Source: Plantago major (taxonomy: Eukaryota; Streptophyta; Magnoliopsida; Lamiales; Plantaginaceae). Taken from it: a stretch of 64,000 nucleotides of DNA. Below the pieces are notes generated by a model, which worked only from the letters and a program-made list of their open reading frames with translations, made no database searches and was not told the origin of the DNA. A program made the translations under genes and the position numbers. The stretch spans positions 11,989,501 to 12,053,500 of the forward strand of contig CM048843.1 of assembly GCA_026545765.1 (NCBI GenBank), read 5' to 3'. Of this stretch, positions 1-12,179 are shown piece by piece (position 1 is the stretch's first letter; each line of letters begins with the position of its first letter).

Positions 1-23
1 AGGAAAAAGAGTAAAGACAATAC

Positions 24-3000
24 CATGCTGTGTTAGGAAAGCAGTCATTAAACCACCAGGGGCAAGAATGACATTGAAGTAGAGTAATACATAAGCAAGA
101 CTTGCTGGCAGAACAGGCTGTTGCATGTATTCCAACCATCCATGCTTGATGGCTTCAATACTTGTAACCACTATCCATATAAACAAAAATGGAATCAATA
201 AATGCAGTAAGAAAAGTCCCCAATCAAAAATAGATGAGCGAGCTGTACTTACATATATTTTTAGTATCTGAAATGGATTGCGAGGATGAATTCCAACAAC
301 CAGCTTGGGGACATTTGGGGCGGTCCAGCACTCCAGCAGAGAGCTTGTTGGTTAGCCATGTGAAGAAACCCTGGTTCAAGGAATACTAACGTTAGAATCT
401 TAATGGGGTTAACAATTTAAGAATGTCGACAAAACCAAAGGTAGAGATACTACCACAACAGGTATTGACCAAATCATCAATCTAGCAGCCAGCCTTAAGC
501 ACGTCACTGGTTCATACTTGGATAGGAAAAAGCCAAATAATGATGCTCCAGCAATCTGCAGTTGCACAAGATTATAAGAACATAATAACCTGAAAGAAAC
601 CTGATAGATATTGGGGGGGATGATAACAATTATATGGCCTAATGGCAGAGTAGAGTCATCTTCAAGACATGCATATTAGAGAGTGAAAGATCACACGCAA
701 CAATCACCTCGCAGAGAAGATCAATTCTACTAAGAGTTGCATTTGCTTGAGCAAGAGCAATTGGTCTGTTTGTCCCTGCCAACTGAAACAAGGGCTCATG
801 TCATATAAGTGGGACAAGTTAGATTAAAAAACTACACGTGGTCCTTATCAAATGCTTCATACAAACAAGCATTTAAAGAAGGGAGAAAAAAAGGCTACCA
901 AGACAACCCAATCACGCTCTACTGCAACTCCTGATGCCAGGCCGCAGAGCCTTTCAGCTGCCAGAGCTAATGCCAGCAGAAGAAACCATGGCTGGACAAG
1001 CACTGAAGACACAGATGCAGAACGGACAGTATGTGCTTGGATTATCATTCCAACAGACAACAATTGAGCAGCTGCCTGCACATAATACGAGTAAGATTTA
1101 AAGGTTTGAAGAAAAGTAATCATCAGAGAATATGCTGCATCAAGTTTAATCTGAATACCTGGACAACTGTCAAGCAATTATATGCTGGTACTCGTGGAAA
1201 ATGGTCCATAAGTTTCCCAACTAGAGGCCCTCCAACAATTACTGCAATCTGTTACAACATGCAAATTGTTAAATGTCAAATGCCCATTGAATCTTGTTTA
1301 TGTGGACCTTTATCTAATCAGATAATACCTTAGCTAAAAAACCCATCACAGCCACAGGAAGAAGACTCGGATGGATCAATGCAATCGCAGCAGGCCAAGC
1401 AAAACTCCAAAGTTGTTCTACCATGTTTCCAGCCAAGCAGCTTGCATATAGAGCTAATTGTACATATGACTTTCGTCAGAAAGCAGCTAACTCGTTAAAA
1501 GAAGCATGTGAAATCAGCATGGTATAGTTCTTATGACACTAAGACATTGATATTGGTAAAGAAAATATAGTACAACAGAGGAAAACAAACATAGCCAGTT
1601 AATCTCCGTCCCTCGTTTTATGATTATATGAAAGCTGCAGGAACCTCTAAGAAGTTAAACATCTAGTGTTATATATACATGCATATCATCAATATTCTTC
1701 AAAATTCATTGTACAATTAGATCTATGGTGCTAACACTAAAGTTCCTGACTAAAATTTCATTCACTTTCTGAGACAATGTTGCAATTGCAAAATGAACTT
1801 TATCATTTCATTACCAAAATTTCTGATTTATTATTATGTGTGTATGATATACTTACCATAGAGTCCTGCTGGATGAGCAGGAGTTGCAGCAATTACATTC
1901 TGCTCTTCCTCTGTCAGGACCTACACAATAACCAACATAGGGTAAAAAGGCAACTAAGTCCAGCAATCACATAGTATGCAGTTCATATAATTACAAGACA
2001 TAAGGATGCTGAGGAACAGGAAAACCAAGGGTGTTAATGAGTTGAGTCGATCTTAGACCTTATCGAGCTCATGCTTGTGAGTTGTATCTACAAGTCAATA
2101 ACTTTCGAGCTTCAGAATTAAGAGCTTGAATTCAAACTCGCAGGCATTGAGCTTACTCACGAGTGACTAAATTAAATTCACTATTATTTTCTAAAAAAGT
2201 TTATTCAACTTAATATTGTCATTTAATACATGGTAAATAAATAAAAAATTTAAATTCCTAAAATGTTACTTCATTTTTTAAAATAAGATAATACACACAC
2301 GAAAAAGTTATTGTATATGGTTTTAAATTGTATAATATTGCGTATATATATAAATATAAATATATAACATGTATGCATTTACTACTTATATGCTTGCGTG
2401 CTGCTCACGAGCAGTCGGACTTTTTACCATGGTGCTCAATACTCTCTTAAAATTGAGTTGAGCAAATTCACGTTAACCGAGCTCGACCTTGAGCCGATTT
2501 TTCTCACGAGTTGCTCGCGAACAACTTGGATTCATTAACACCCCCGAGGAAAGCAAAAACATACAACCACACAATACTTACAGGCAAAGTTGTCAGAATA
2601 GTGTCTACGAAAGAGCTGCCAGCAAGTAAATTTAGTCCTTCAGCCTCCAATATCTCAGGGATGAGATGGACAAGTGGAAGTGAACAGTTTGGATCAAGAT
2701 ATGTGCTGTCTTCATGAACTTCATCGGTCGTAATACTATCACAGACCTCAGTATCAATCAATGAACATCGTAAAGGAAATGCCCCTAGCCTGCAAATTGT
2801 TAATAATAGAGTAAGCTAGAAATTCTGAAATGTGCCAATAATGACTCGTCCAAGTACGAATAGCACTTACCAAATTAAAGTTCATCAGCAAAATATCAGT
2901 TATAAAAACATTAAAAATGTTGGATTATGTTATCCAACCTATCCCCGTCCCATAAGTGATTCTTAATAATTGTAATTTCTAACATTCATGTCGCCGCAAA

Positions 3001-3624
3001 TATAAGTCCTGTTTGCCTACTACAACTAATATCAAAGTATCTAATCACCCAACTCCTCAAACATCTAGTATTATAGTCTATGAAAACTCAAGGCAAGACG
3101 AGAAATCAGAAACCATATCTTGCAATGCAAGATGGGCCTAAGTACCTAACACCTCACAGTCCCCTCTGTTAGTTGTAGATTCAAATATGCAACTGCGTAA
3201 TTACGAACAACAATGAAAAACAATTATTGGCCAGTTAAACATTAAGTAGAACTAGTTCATTAAAAAAAAAAAAAGAATAACAGAAGGAAAAATCAATCAG
3301 TGGCAAAATCTGTAGAGATTAGATAATACATTGTATTCAATTATCATGCCATGAAAAGTAACTTGAAAAGCAAGCTATCTCAACATGCTAATCGCACATA
3401 ATGAAAGTGAGAGGGGTAATCTGAAGCAGCAAAAAAGTGAGGAGAAACGGAACTAGTGAGGTTTACCTAGACTTAGAAAAATCGGAAGTGAGGCATCGTC
3501 GAGGAGAAGAGAGGTGAGGGCGAAATCGTAGATACGACGTCGTCGTAGAAGCAGTGGTTTGGAGGTGGCTGATAAGCCTAAGCTGAACTGCACAAGGCTT
3601 ACCCTGAGCAAGCATAACAGCCAT
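24..3624 (-). CDS. IREG3: IREG3/FPN3 (MAR1)-like plastid ferroportin-family transporter, 5' part, truncated by window start
   Basis: Ten exons read on the minus strand: 3624-3467, 2789-2582, 1920-1857, 1453-1329, 1248-1159, 1075-899, 782-708, 555-454, 370-253, 170-24. All have GT/AG borders and the phases join without a stop (about 421 codons). The last visible donor is at 22-23, so the 3' exons lie outside the window. The start gives [17 protein letters not shown] followed by a Ser/Thr/Arg-rich stretch, a likely plastid transit peptide. Later segments include [50 protein letters not shown] and [20 protein letters not shown]. These match, from memory, the Arabidopsis solute-carrier-40 protein IREG3/FPN3/MAR1 (multi-pass organelle membrane transporter linked to iron handling and opportunistic aminoglycoside uptake). 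The family has about 600 residues, so roughly a third is missing. Seen: exon structure and peptides. Known: family role. Inferred: transport activity in this species. Confidence 0.9.
2029..2543. mobile_element. TIR element inside intron 2 of the IREG3-like gene
   Basis: The segment begins GGGTGTTAATGA (2029-2040) and ends in its reverse complement TCATTAACACCC (2532-2543). The interior is AT-rich and flanked by GAGCTC/GAGTTG-rich arms. It lies wholly within the intron between 1921 and 2581, close to the splice donor at 2581. No clean target duplication was seen, so class (hAT-like or other) is uncertain. Confidence 0.5.
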
Positions 3625-4230
3625 CTCCTTCTTCCTTGTTAATCAGTAATACAACTACTAACAGTCGTGTTGAAGTTGAAGCTGAAATTGAAATTGAAGT
3701 CCTCGTTTTAATCACCAAAGCCAGTAGCGATGATTTCTCTTCTTCTCAATCGTCCAGTGAAACAGATTGTCATATAATCGATTTGGGTGATGGTTCGTAA
3801 TTGGAGAATAAATCTCTGGTCAGTTGATTAACCAGAGATTCTTCAATTGGTGTGAATATGGTACTGTTGAGATTCTTCAATTGGTGTGATAGATAAATGA
3901 TGATGGAATCTCTCTCTCTGTTTTTGTGCTCCAATTTGTTGCGTGGAACTGTGGAAGTGTGGATGAAGAAGAAGATAGGGGAAAAGATGGGGCGGACACT
4001 TCATCGACCCAAGTGGAAATTCTACAGGCTATTAATCTTCCGACGTGTACTTAACCTGGCCATTCTCTTTGCTACCATCGACTATCCACCTCTGAGAAAT
4101 TATATCTCACAACTCACAACTACAAATGATAGGTCATTTCCTCAAAAAGAAAAAATGATAGTTCATGATAAACTCGGGGATTTTATGAAAATGTATGCAC
4201 CTCGATTTGGTTGGTTATAACTACCGGTGT
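3625..4230. other. Upstream region of the IREG3-like gene, no gene seen
   Basis: This holds the presumed 5' UTR and promoter of the minus-strand transporter gene, including a short GTTGAA/ATTGAA hexamer-like run near 3670-3700. A plus-strand open frame of about 107 codons from 3897 has no recognisable domain and looks like chance. Confidence 0.4.
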
Positions 4231-4238
4231 TGTGACCT

Positions 4239-4565
4239 CGTATCTATATAATACATTAAGCCAAAAAGTTTTGTAGTCATTTAAGGCTATCCACATCATT
4301 TAATTATTTGGTAAAATAAAGGGGTCTGATTGGTCCGTTTCATTGATTAGTTAGCCAGTCCTTTTATTCTAATTGATCCAGTGATTTAACTCCAATGATG
4401 TGTTATCTATATAATACATTAAGCAAAAAAGGTTTGGAGCCATTTAAGGCTATCCACATCATTTAATTATTTGGCAAAATAAAGGGTTCTGATTGGTCCG
4501 TTTCATTGATTAGTTGGCCAGTCCTTTTATTCTAATTGATCCAGAGATTTAACTCCAATGATGTG
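4239..4565. repeat. Two-copy tandem repeat, unit about 164 bp, Helitron-like start
   Basis: The unit starting TATCTATATAATACATTAAG (4239) recurs at about 4403. The copies stay nearly identical through the shared ATGATGTGTTAT end, with scattered substitutions. The TC-TATATAATACATTAAG start resembles 5' ends of plant non-autonomous Helitrons. No 3' CTRR hairpin was confirmed. Confidence 0.55.
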
Positions 4566-4971
4566 TTATTAGCTTGAGAAACAAAAACAATTTTGCATTT
4601 ATATTGTGTCATATCAATTATTTTTGCTAAGTTGTTAGTTTCTTCTTTTGCGATTCTTCTATCAGCCATGTAAAAGCTATCTATGGTAAATTGTGTCCAC
4701 TGATTTCATGGAAATGATTATGCGGGGAGCTTTCCATGTGTGGGAATTAGATGTATTTATTTTAACTATGAAGTGAGGCTATTTTATAAACCACATTTCA
4801 ATGCATAAAAAATATGATTTATTATCAAATTGATGCCTATATAATTTTTATTGCTATAGGTAAGTTTGAAATGTGTTGATCAAAATTACTTAATAAAATT
4901 ACAATAAACTTAAAGTGAAATTAGTATAAAAACATTATCATACCCTTGACAACGGTTTTATGCATTTTAGA

Positions 4972-5213
4972 ATTTTAGTTTGTTATACTATGGTCCTGAT
5001 ATATTTTTAATTCATAAAACTAACTATAAATAATTACAAATATATTCAATTTCAAAAACTTTCATGTAACTAATCGACAAACATTATTATTTTAATTTTA
5101 GTTTGTTATATACTATAGTTCTGGTATATTTTTAATTCATAAAACTAACCACAAATAATTACAAATATATTCAATTTCAAAAACTTTTATGTAACTGATC
5201 GACAAACATTATT
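4972..5213. repeat. Two-copy tandem repeat, unit about 122 bp, AT-rich
   Basis: The segment TTTTAGTTTGTTAT...GACAAACATTATTATT at about 4972-5092 is repeated at about 5096-5213 with a few substitutions. It is non-coding. The sequence from 5214 to 5800 is AT-rich and holds no gene I can see. Confidence 0.7.
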
Positions 5214-5808
5214 ATTATAGTCAGAAACTAAGAATGAAGTTTTGTCAAAAATTAGTTAATGTTTTCTTTAAAATATTGATGTTCAATGTAAAATAGTTGA
5301 TAATGTAAAATAATATTTAATTAGAAGACATAAAATATTCACTCATAAATTATTATTTATAATATTTAACACGTTAATATTTAAGAATATAGGTCCATCC
5401 CTCAATTCCCTTACTAATACAGGTCCATCGAAAATTTGTGATTCATATTTTATCTAAATTCTTAAGATAAGTTCCCGACTTAAAATGAATTAAAATTAAA
5501 AGGAAAAGGGTTAAGTTGTTAAAATAAATTTTATTAAATTTTCACTTTTATTTTTTTTAATTTTTTATTTTTTTAATTATTGTTTTTAGTAGGGAGTAGG
5601 TGGAAATAAAAGAAGCGGGAAAACAAAGAAAACTATGAAGGAGAAGAAAGGGGATGAAAAGGTTGAAGGGAAGAAGGATGAGGATGAAATTGTCACAATA
5701 TATGAAAAAGAATGAAAAATTAAATGAAAGGTTGACGTGTGTTGATAATTATAAACCTTCCTTCCATCTAAATATTATTGTTCGATATATATATATATAT
5801 GTGTGCTA

Positions 5809-6065
5809 CTCCCTCCATTTCAGAAAAAGTGTTACATTTTAACTTTGACCGGTCAACTGTCTTCGAATTTGACCACAAATTACTCATAAACGATAATAGT
5901 AAATAATTTAATAAAATTATATAATAAAAATTTAATTACTAAATTTTCATTATATAATTTTAATAATTTATTTATTAATATCGTTTAAGAGTAAATTGTG
6001 GTCAAACTCGAAGACAGTTGACCGCAGAATAGTAAAATGTAACACTTTTTCTGAAATTGAGGGAG
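5809..6065. mobile_element. Stowaway-like MITE
   Basis: It begins CTCCCTCCATTTCAGAAAAA and ends in the matching inverted TTTTTCTGAAATTGAGGGAG, flanked on both sides by TA (5807-5808 and 6066-6067). The arms remain complementary for about 70 bases around GTCAACTGTCTTCGA. TIR sequence, 257-bp size and TA duplication fit Stowaway (Tc1/mariner-derived) MITEs. Confidence 0.85.
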
Positions 6066-6469
6066 TATTTTGCAAGAATATTATCCAGCCATTCCGAAGA
6101 AACTTCGTACAATAGAATTGTCGTCTAGTTTTATGCTAAAGTTAAAGTAATGAAAAATTAAAAATAAGGTGGGAAAATGTATTTATTAATTAGTGACAAA
6201 ATGTGTAATTTGTGTGTAAAATTAAAATTGATTATTATTCGTTGAGTGTGTGCTGGTAATTTCTTTTATTTTTTTTTTTTGTAATGTACGAAGTTATGTG
6301 AAAAGGCTAAAAACTTGAAAAGTATAAAGTTCCGCGTGATGTAGGGAGTAATTTGTAATTTTCCATATTTTATGATATTTTCCATTTAATGTAAATTTAG
6401 GATGCATCACTAAAAGAGAAGAAATAAATTACACCAACGGTGTGAGGGTTATTTTGGATAAATCAAATG
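6066..6469. other. AT-rich spacer, partial repeat shared with 22132-22231
   Basis: There is no gene. The segment 6193-6300 is a diverged direct copy of 22132-22231 on the other side of the Copia element. Confidence 0.4.
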
Positions 6470-6474
6470 TAACT
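6470..6474. repeat. Left target-site duplication TAACT of the Copia element
   Basis: TAACT immediately precedes the left LTR and recurs directly after the right LTR. Confidence 0.85.
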
Positions 6475-8204
6475 TGTTGGTCCAGATAACGGCGAAGTAA
6501 AAGACTAGAGGGGGGGGGGGGGGGTGAATAGTCTTTTAAAACTTTTGTCGATAAAAACTATTTCTCAGATATCTGAATAGATATATGATACTTAGAATCA
6601 GAGCGCGGAAGACTTAATAAAGATAAGTGCAGAAACAGTTAATATGTGTGTGTGTGTGTTGCTGAAATGTAAATACAGAAAGGTAAATAACACAGCAAGT
6701 ATAGTGGTATCTGGAGGTGGCGTAATCCTCCAACTAATCCACTTGCCTATCATCGAGACCTAGAATTCACTAGAACAGATAATTGAGTTCTCCTTACAAT
6801 AATCCTATTCTAAGATTCTTAACAATTGGTTCCCAACCAAATGTTCCCCCTGAGTTGTTCCCCGGCTTTCACTGCCAAGTACTTCCTATACTCAGAAACC
6901 TTTGAGTTATTCCCTAGCTTCCCAAGCTAAGTACTTCCTATACTCAAAAACCTTGGAGTTATTCCTTAGTTTCCCAAATCAAGTACTTCCTATACTCCGA
7001 TAACCTTGGAGTTATTCCCTGATTTATCAAACTAAGTACTTCCTGTACTCCACGCCAGTTATGGTGTTGGTTTTGGTTTGAGTTTTCAGATGAGCTTCTT
7101 TAATAACTTATTCAGTTATTCAGATAGCTCTGTGAATCAAGGTACTTAATACACTTTACAGCGTATGGTATCTTGTTCGATTTCTTGACCCAGTCTTATG
7201 ATATCTGTTCAAGAGAATGAATCTCAGATAGTTGATCTTTTGATTCAACTCCTTCACAGATAGCTTTGCTTGTTTAGGATCAGGACACTTAGAACTTCAG
7301 TGTTTACTCAAGATCAAAAACTTTGGTCGCAACAGAAAGCTTTGTGAGTAAGTAAGTTGCTTTGAGAGAGTAAGATGTTCAGCGTATGTCGTGTGTCTAA
7401 GGTGTCTTCTCAAGCAGTCTAAGTTTTGATATTTATAGATGAATTTGAGTGCCGTTTGAATAGTATCCGTTAGGCTCAAATTCAAACTATCGATATCTGT
7501 GTATAGTACTATAGCAGGTTTTGTCTTCTTCTCAGAAGCTGCCGTTGCTTTTATTCAGACATCTCTGTCCGTGCATTAAATGCATTGTACTATACTCTTT
7601 GTCCTGTAGTGTCAACGGAACTATGCTTTATATCAGAGACTAGTGTTATCTGATTCTTTGCACGTCCTTATCTTCAATCTTCAGATACCACTTGTATTTA
7701 TTGAAACAACTTTGTTTGCAATATATATGTTTCTTTTTTCAGAAACGTGATTAAAGCTCAAGGTATCTGAGAATATATATCTGTGGACACTTTCCTTGTT
7801 TTCAGATATGTCTCTTATTTCTCAGATATCTCTTGTGACACAGTTTGTTTGAAACTATTCGTGTCTTCAAGATATCTGGCTAAGATATCGAACAATGATT
7901 CGATAATCTTGTGCAGTTTTCTTCAAGTCTTCAATGTCGTTGAGCTTTCTGCCTGGATGTCTTCTTCTTGGTCTTCTCTTCATAAAATAAAAATTACATT
8001 TTGAGACCTAACATCCTATACAAGATTAGCTAGACTATCATACTTAGTGGGTTTCCTCTTTTACAATGTTCAAGTGAACCAAGAGTACTAATCACCTTTC
8101 TGAGACTAAGATAAGTCATCATGTTGCTGATCAAAACTAAACAGATATTCTTTACAAAATATCTAATAAAATTCCTAACAAATTTCTCAAGAAATTTCCC
8201 AACA
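6475..8204 (-). repeat. Copia 3' LTR (left copy)
   Basis: It runs from TGTTGGTCCAGATAACGG to CTCAAGAAATTTCCCAACA on the plus strand. It contains the G-run motif ACTAGAGGGG...GTGAATAG typical of many plant Copia LTRs, a (TG)n run near 6646, many GATATCT half-palindromes and a minus-strand TATAAATA (7430-7437). It is very similar to 20260-21946 apart from a longer G-run, small indels and point changes. Confidence 0.9.
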
Positions 8205-8220
8205 AATTTCCCCCTTTTTG
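8205..8220 (-). promoter_or_regulatory. Copia polypurine tract
   Basis: The minus strand reads AAAAAGGGGGAAATT immediately before the 3' LTR start TGTTGGG, the expected plus-strand-DNA priming site. Confidence 0.8.
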
Positions 8221-8591
8221 ATCAGTCAACGATGACTATCTTTACCTATTACAAATCTGGATGAGTGAACAATCCAACACTTAATCTTTTCTTAAGATCT
8301 TTCAATTCATATAATTAAGTGCAGAAAGTAAACATCAACCAAATCACAAGGTGTGATCTTTGCTGACAAGTTATCTTTTATAGAATACTATCTGAGAGTA
8401 AGTTCTTCAGATAAGTTACAACTAAAGATTACAGATAACTTTAATACATGATATAGTTGAGCTCAGTCAGCAAAAATACAAAAACTACATAGTAAATTAG
8501 GGCAACAGGAGTAACCAAGCTCCAAGTAAACATCCTAATAGACTAGTCTTCAAGTCTTCAATCTTCAAGTCTTCAACAGTATTTCTATGGA

Positions 8592-9183
8592 TCAGTCTGC
8601 AAATTTCCTATCTCCAAACCTTTTGATGTCATCAGAATAGTCATAGAGAAGAGTTCTGACAAGCATCTTTGTGTCTCTGGCAAATCCACAGACCTCTTTG
8701 TAGGTTTTGGTAGGATTTTTCTTGGCAAAATGCTTGACCCATAGGTACTTTTCCCACTTCCAGGCATGCTCTATTCTGATATCTGAAAGCTTGAAGTATT
8801 CGTAGATAATCTTCAGATATCTGATGCCACCCTTGTATTGATCTTCTGTCAGATAGAACGACTCATAGGGTTCCACAGCAAGTCTTGGTCTTGTGCCTGT
8901 TCCTGTGATATTCAGAATTTTGTGCACATCATCTGGCTTTCCATATGGACAATCATCAGAGAGGTCCTTCTTCACGCTTGATTCTCTTGACAACTTCAAA
9001 ATCCAACCATGCTTTGATGTGATTGGTGTTGATCAAGGTAGGTTTATCCTTTCTCCATGCCATGATTTGTTTATGGATTGGTTCGGAAATCTTGAATTTA
9101 CGATAGATGCTTGATTCCGTAATCCAATAGCCATTCTTTTGATTGATGCACATGTAGACAGAGGAATCATTGTCATACTTCAC
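8592..9183 (-). pseudogene. Extra ORF of the Copia element, C-terminal globular part
   Basis: Two overlapping frames join near 8970-8990. The first is MKYDNDSSVYMCINQKNGYW...AWLDFEVVKRIKREE (9183-8956). The second is SSVKKDLSDDCPYGKPDDVH...YLTEDQYKGGIRYLKIIYEY...ICKEVCGF-like to DIKRFGDRKFAD (ending 8592). One small indel would separate them. The region looks like a folded C-terminal domain rich in Trp, Tyr and Lys. I recognise no family. It ends about 390 bp before the 3' LTR. Confidence 0.45.
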
Positions 9184-9386
9184 ATACTCTATTTTGGCTT
9201 CTTCTGGCCTGAGTGGAAGTTGACTTTGTCTTTGCTCGACTCTCGATCATTCCTTCTCTATCTTGAATTCTCTTTGGGGTTGTTGCTTGAAGAACCACCA
9301 CCTGGATAGACTTGGTATTTCGGAGGGTGTTTTAGGCGCTAGTGGCTTTGCGACTATGGGCTCGATTAGGCTTTCAATTTTCCTTT

Positions 9387-10111
9387 TTACGTGAAGAGGA
9401 GCTTCATCTTCATCGGTTTCCTCATCATCATCAAGATTAGATCTTGTGAGAGTTTCTGACCTTCTTCATTGCCCAGGGACTTGATTTGACCTTCTTCTTC
9501 TTCTTCAGAAGATTCATCAATCCCTCTAACTTGTCTTCTCCTTGGAGCCTTGGTACTCCTTGGAGGTTTCTGTGCCATGGCCCTTGTTACCATTTTAGTT
9601 CCTTGATGGGTTTCGGGAAGCATTTACTATTTGCAAAGCGATGGCTTGAGGAGGGTTCATTGATTACGAGTGGTGGTGAAGTTTTCTTCTTCCTTTCCGA
9701 GCACTTTGACTCAGATTTCTTCTTGTTTTCATCTCCTTCTTCCCATTCCCCGACTTTGAGGTCCAGTTGTACTTTCTTTCCCCTTAGTCATTGTTGGGTG
9801 ACTCGATCTCATAAAGGAATCAGAGAGAGTTGAAGTGCCCTTGTAAATAATTATAAGCGGTGACCAACTTCGAAGTTGGCTTTGAGCTCCTGATTTTGCT
9901 TGATAAGTCCATTGTCCTTATCAGTGAGCTCTGCCAGTGGGCCTAGGATGGCATCTGCTTTTCCAGCGGTGTAACTTGCCTCTTGAAAAGCTTTTTCAGC
10001 TAAAGACGCATCATCGTCCCTTATCATTCTCAGATCTTTACGAGCAATGACTATGCTAGTGGTTCTCACGAGTGATGAGCTCGTGAACTTCCTCATTCGA
10101 GAGGGAGGCAA
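9387..10111 (-). pseudogene. Extra ORF of the Copia element, degraded segment
   Basis: Short minus-strand frames at 9851-10111 (SLAEKAFQEASYTAGKADAI...GLIKQNQELKANFEVG) and 9387-9623 (KAPRRRQVRGIDESSEEEEE) continue the same gene with lost frame. Between them I see only broken sequence. The acidic SSEEEEEG run and basic ARG stretch fit the style of the upstream exons. Confidence 0.35.
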
Positions 10112-10218
10112 TTACTTCCTTGTTGTGTGAAGACATCTCCTTTTTAAGTTGTCGATTGCGACACTGTTCATGTATTCATGGGAGTGGGCGTTTGGAAGTT
10201 TGTTGAATATTGTAGGAA

Positions 10219-10833
10219 TCACTTCCTTTTCAAGTGAGAAACCGCTAGATGTTCATTGCGATTGTTACGCCAAAGTCTTGTCTTCTTCATCATCCGAGTA
10301 ATCGGCAAGGTGATCTTCATCCTCTTGGACATTTTCATCGATTGTATCGGTCCAAGAACCATCTCGTAGATTGGTTTCTTTCCTTTACGGGAGGAGGATG
10401 GTACTTCTTTTGAAGATGATGCCTTAGCATCATGCTTGACTTGAATACTTCTTGATGTCGAGTTCTTTGGTGATCTCTTGCCTGACATCCGTAGCTCTTT
10501 AACCTCAGAGTAAGCAATCATTTCTTCTAAGTATAGATCTAGTAGTTGATCAAGCTTGTCTCTGGATTTAGCTATTTGATCTTCCAGTTGAAGATGGAGC
10601 TGTTGTTCTTCTTCCAACAGTTGTCTGAGTTGAGCACTTCTGGTTTGAGTGTTTAATATTTTGTGATTGGTTTCTTCAGAAAGCTCAACTATTTGTTCAG
10701 TAGTAACTGCGTGTTGGTTAGAAGATGGATGAGTAGATTTCTGACGTGATGAAGACGGAGATTTCTGTGAAGTCTTCTCAGTTTGCTTTTCAGCAGCTGA
10801 GGCATTGTTTCTCTGTGAAATTCCTCGGTCCAC
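10219..10833 (-). CDS. Extra ORF of the Copia element, coiled-coil segment
   Basis: A 204-codon frame contains QLRQLLEEEQQLHLQLEDQI and AKSRDKLDQLLDLYLEEMIA, a clear heptad-like leucine pattern (coiled coil, about residues 60-110). Ser/Lys-rich flanks include KSPSSSRQKS and SSRKGKKPIYEM. It overlaps in another frame the acidic MNENYFDEPPTDHHQKDDD segment (10689-10955), indicating a frameshift or an exon border near 10830. Likely the central part of the accessory protein. Start codon not assignable. Confidence 0.4.
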   Translation of the reverse strand: MDRGISQRNNASAAEKQTEKTSQKSPSSSRQKSTHPSSNQHAVTTEQIVELSEETNHKILNTQTRSAQLRQLLEEEQQLHLQLEDQIAKSRDKLDQLLDLYLEEMIAYSEVKELRMSGKRSPKNSTSRSIQVKHDAKASSSKEVPSSSRKGKKPIYEMVLGPIQSMKMSKRMKITLPITRMMKKTRLWRNNRNEHLAVSHLKRK

Positions 10834-10935
10834 AGTGCGGTATCATCATCATCCTTTTTGTCGTCATCCTTTTGGTGATGGTCAGTGGGAGGTTCATCAA
10901 AGTAATTTTCATTCATTTCTTCCTCCTCATCATCT

Positions 10936-11963
10936 TCAGATACAAGATTGATCACTTAGGGATAGTGATCTTACGCCCATTAACTTCTTCTTGTTGAAGG
11001 TATAAATTGCGAGTGCAGGCGGGGTGGCTTGAATGCCATCTGTAATCTTGTCGACCATCCACTGTTCAAAGGCATGTATCAAACTATGCGCCACTTCTCT
11101 GGAAAAGTCCTTATGTAGTAGAGTCGCAACTGTGTATTGTTCTGTAGGGAACATTGCTTGGACATATGTTTCCAGGTCAAGAGCTCGTGCTCGTCTGGTT
11201 GGTTGATCAGTGATTCTCAATATTTCAGAGAGATCAGAGCACCTTAACTTCTGCCATTTCTTGAAGCATTGAATATGCTTTGGCAGGGTGTGAGCTTTGA
11301 AGAAGTGAAGTAGGTCCCTTGTCTCTTCAATGGGAACCTGCTTTGCATCTGTTTGAGCCTGAAAGAAAGAGTTTTGAGTGAGTTTCAAAACTTTGGTAGA
11401 TATCTGAGTAGTAGTGTAGTTTAGTTTCTGAGTTACCTGAGTAAGTACTTCAGGCTCAGAGACTTGTTCTACTGAGACAATTGGTGTCTCAGATATCTTG
11501 TTGTGAGGTGGAGACTTGGAAGTCTGGTCCTCACCAACCTTTCTTTCTTGAACCTGAGAGAAATACAATACTTTAGGAGATAGTTTGAAAGAATCTATGC
11601 ATAAATATGCTTTTAATGAATTCTGATTTGTGCTACTTACTTCCTCAAAAGGAAGCTCAGATTCATTTTTCTCAGAAACTTGTGCAGTTTCTGGTGTTCT
11701 TTCGAGTGATGTTGCCTTGGGGGCTTCATCAATTTCCATTGATGCAGCGGAAGTCGCAACTTTATCCCCTTGCATTTCTACTACGAAATAGCTTTAAGTA
11801 GAAAGTATTGAATATTAGAAGAGATAAAAGATAACCCAAGATGAAGAATACTTGTCACTTGATTGTCATATACCTTCATGTTAGAAGGCTCAGTGATGTG
11901 TTCTTCAGAAACCTTGTTGGTCTCTGGGTTTGTCTCTGGCATTTCTGCCTTATCTTCTTCCAT
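10936..11963 (-). CDS. Extra ORF of the Copia element, middle exons
   Basis: Several short exons can be traced after 12180. One lies opposite about 12055-12165 (AELETQKQEEAEKLASDT...). Another lies opposite about 11872-11973 (APTEMEEDKAEMPETNPET...). Then come MQGDKVATSAASMEIDEAPK up to ELPFEE with a GTAAGT donor (near 11636-11641), VQERKVGEDQTSKSPP... up to PEVLTQ with a GTAACT donor, and a longer exon AQTDAKQVPIEETRDLLHFF...DLSEILRITDQPTRRARAL. Exons start with GC or GT after CAG and end before GTAA, suggesting genuine splice sites. The sequence is acidic with repeated VSE/ETP words, then a more globular region (residues PTEQYTVATLLHKDFSREVA). No known domain recognised. Confidence 0.45.
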
Positions 11964-12179
11964 CTCAGTTGGAGCCTGTTAGAAACATTTTTTAACATGA
12001 ATGAGCACATTAACATTTTTACTGAAAAGTTAGTTCTCTTTAAGAATCATTTACCTGTGGCACAGGCTCAGATTTCTCAAGAGTTGAGGTTGAAGGGACC
12101 TCTTTTTCAGTATCTGAGGCAAGCTTCTCAGCTTCCTCTTGTTTCTGCGTTTCTAACTCAGCCTGTAACAAAGAAATTC

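Noticed and set aside
3897-4220. 107-codon plus-strand ORF next to the IREG3-like gene
   Set aside because: No recognisable domain, low-complexity start, no supporting splice or promoter structure.
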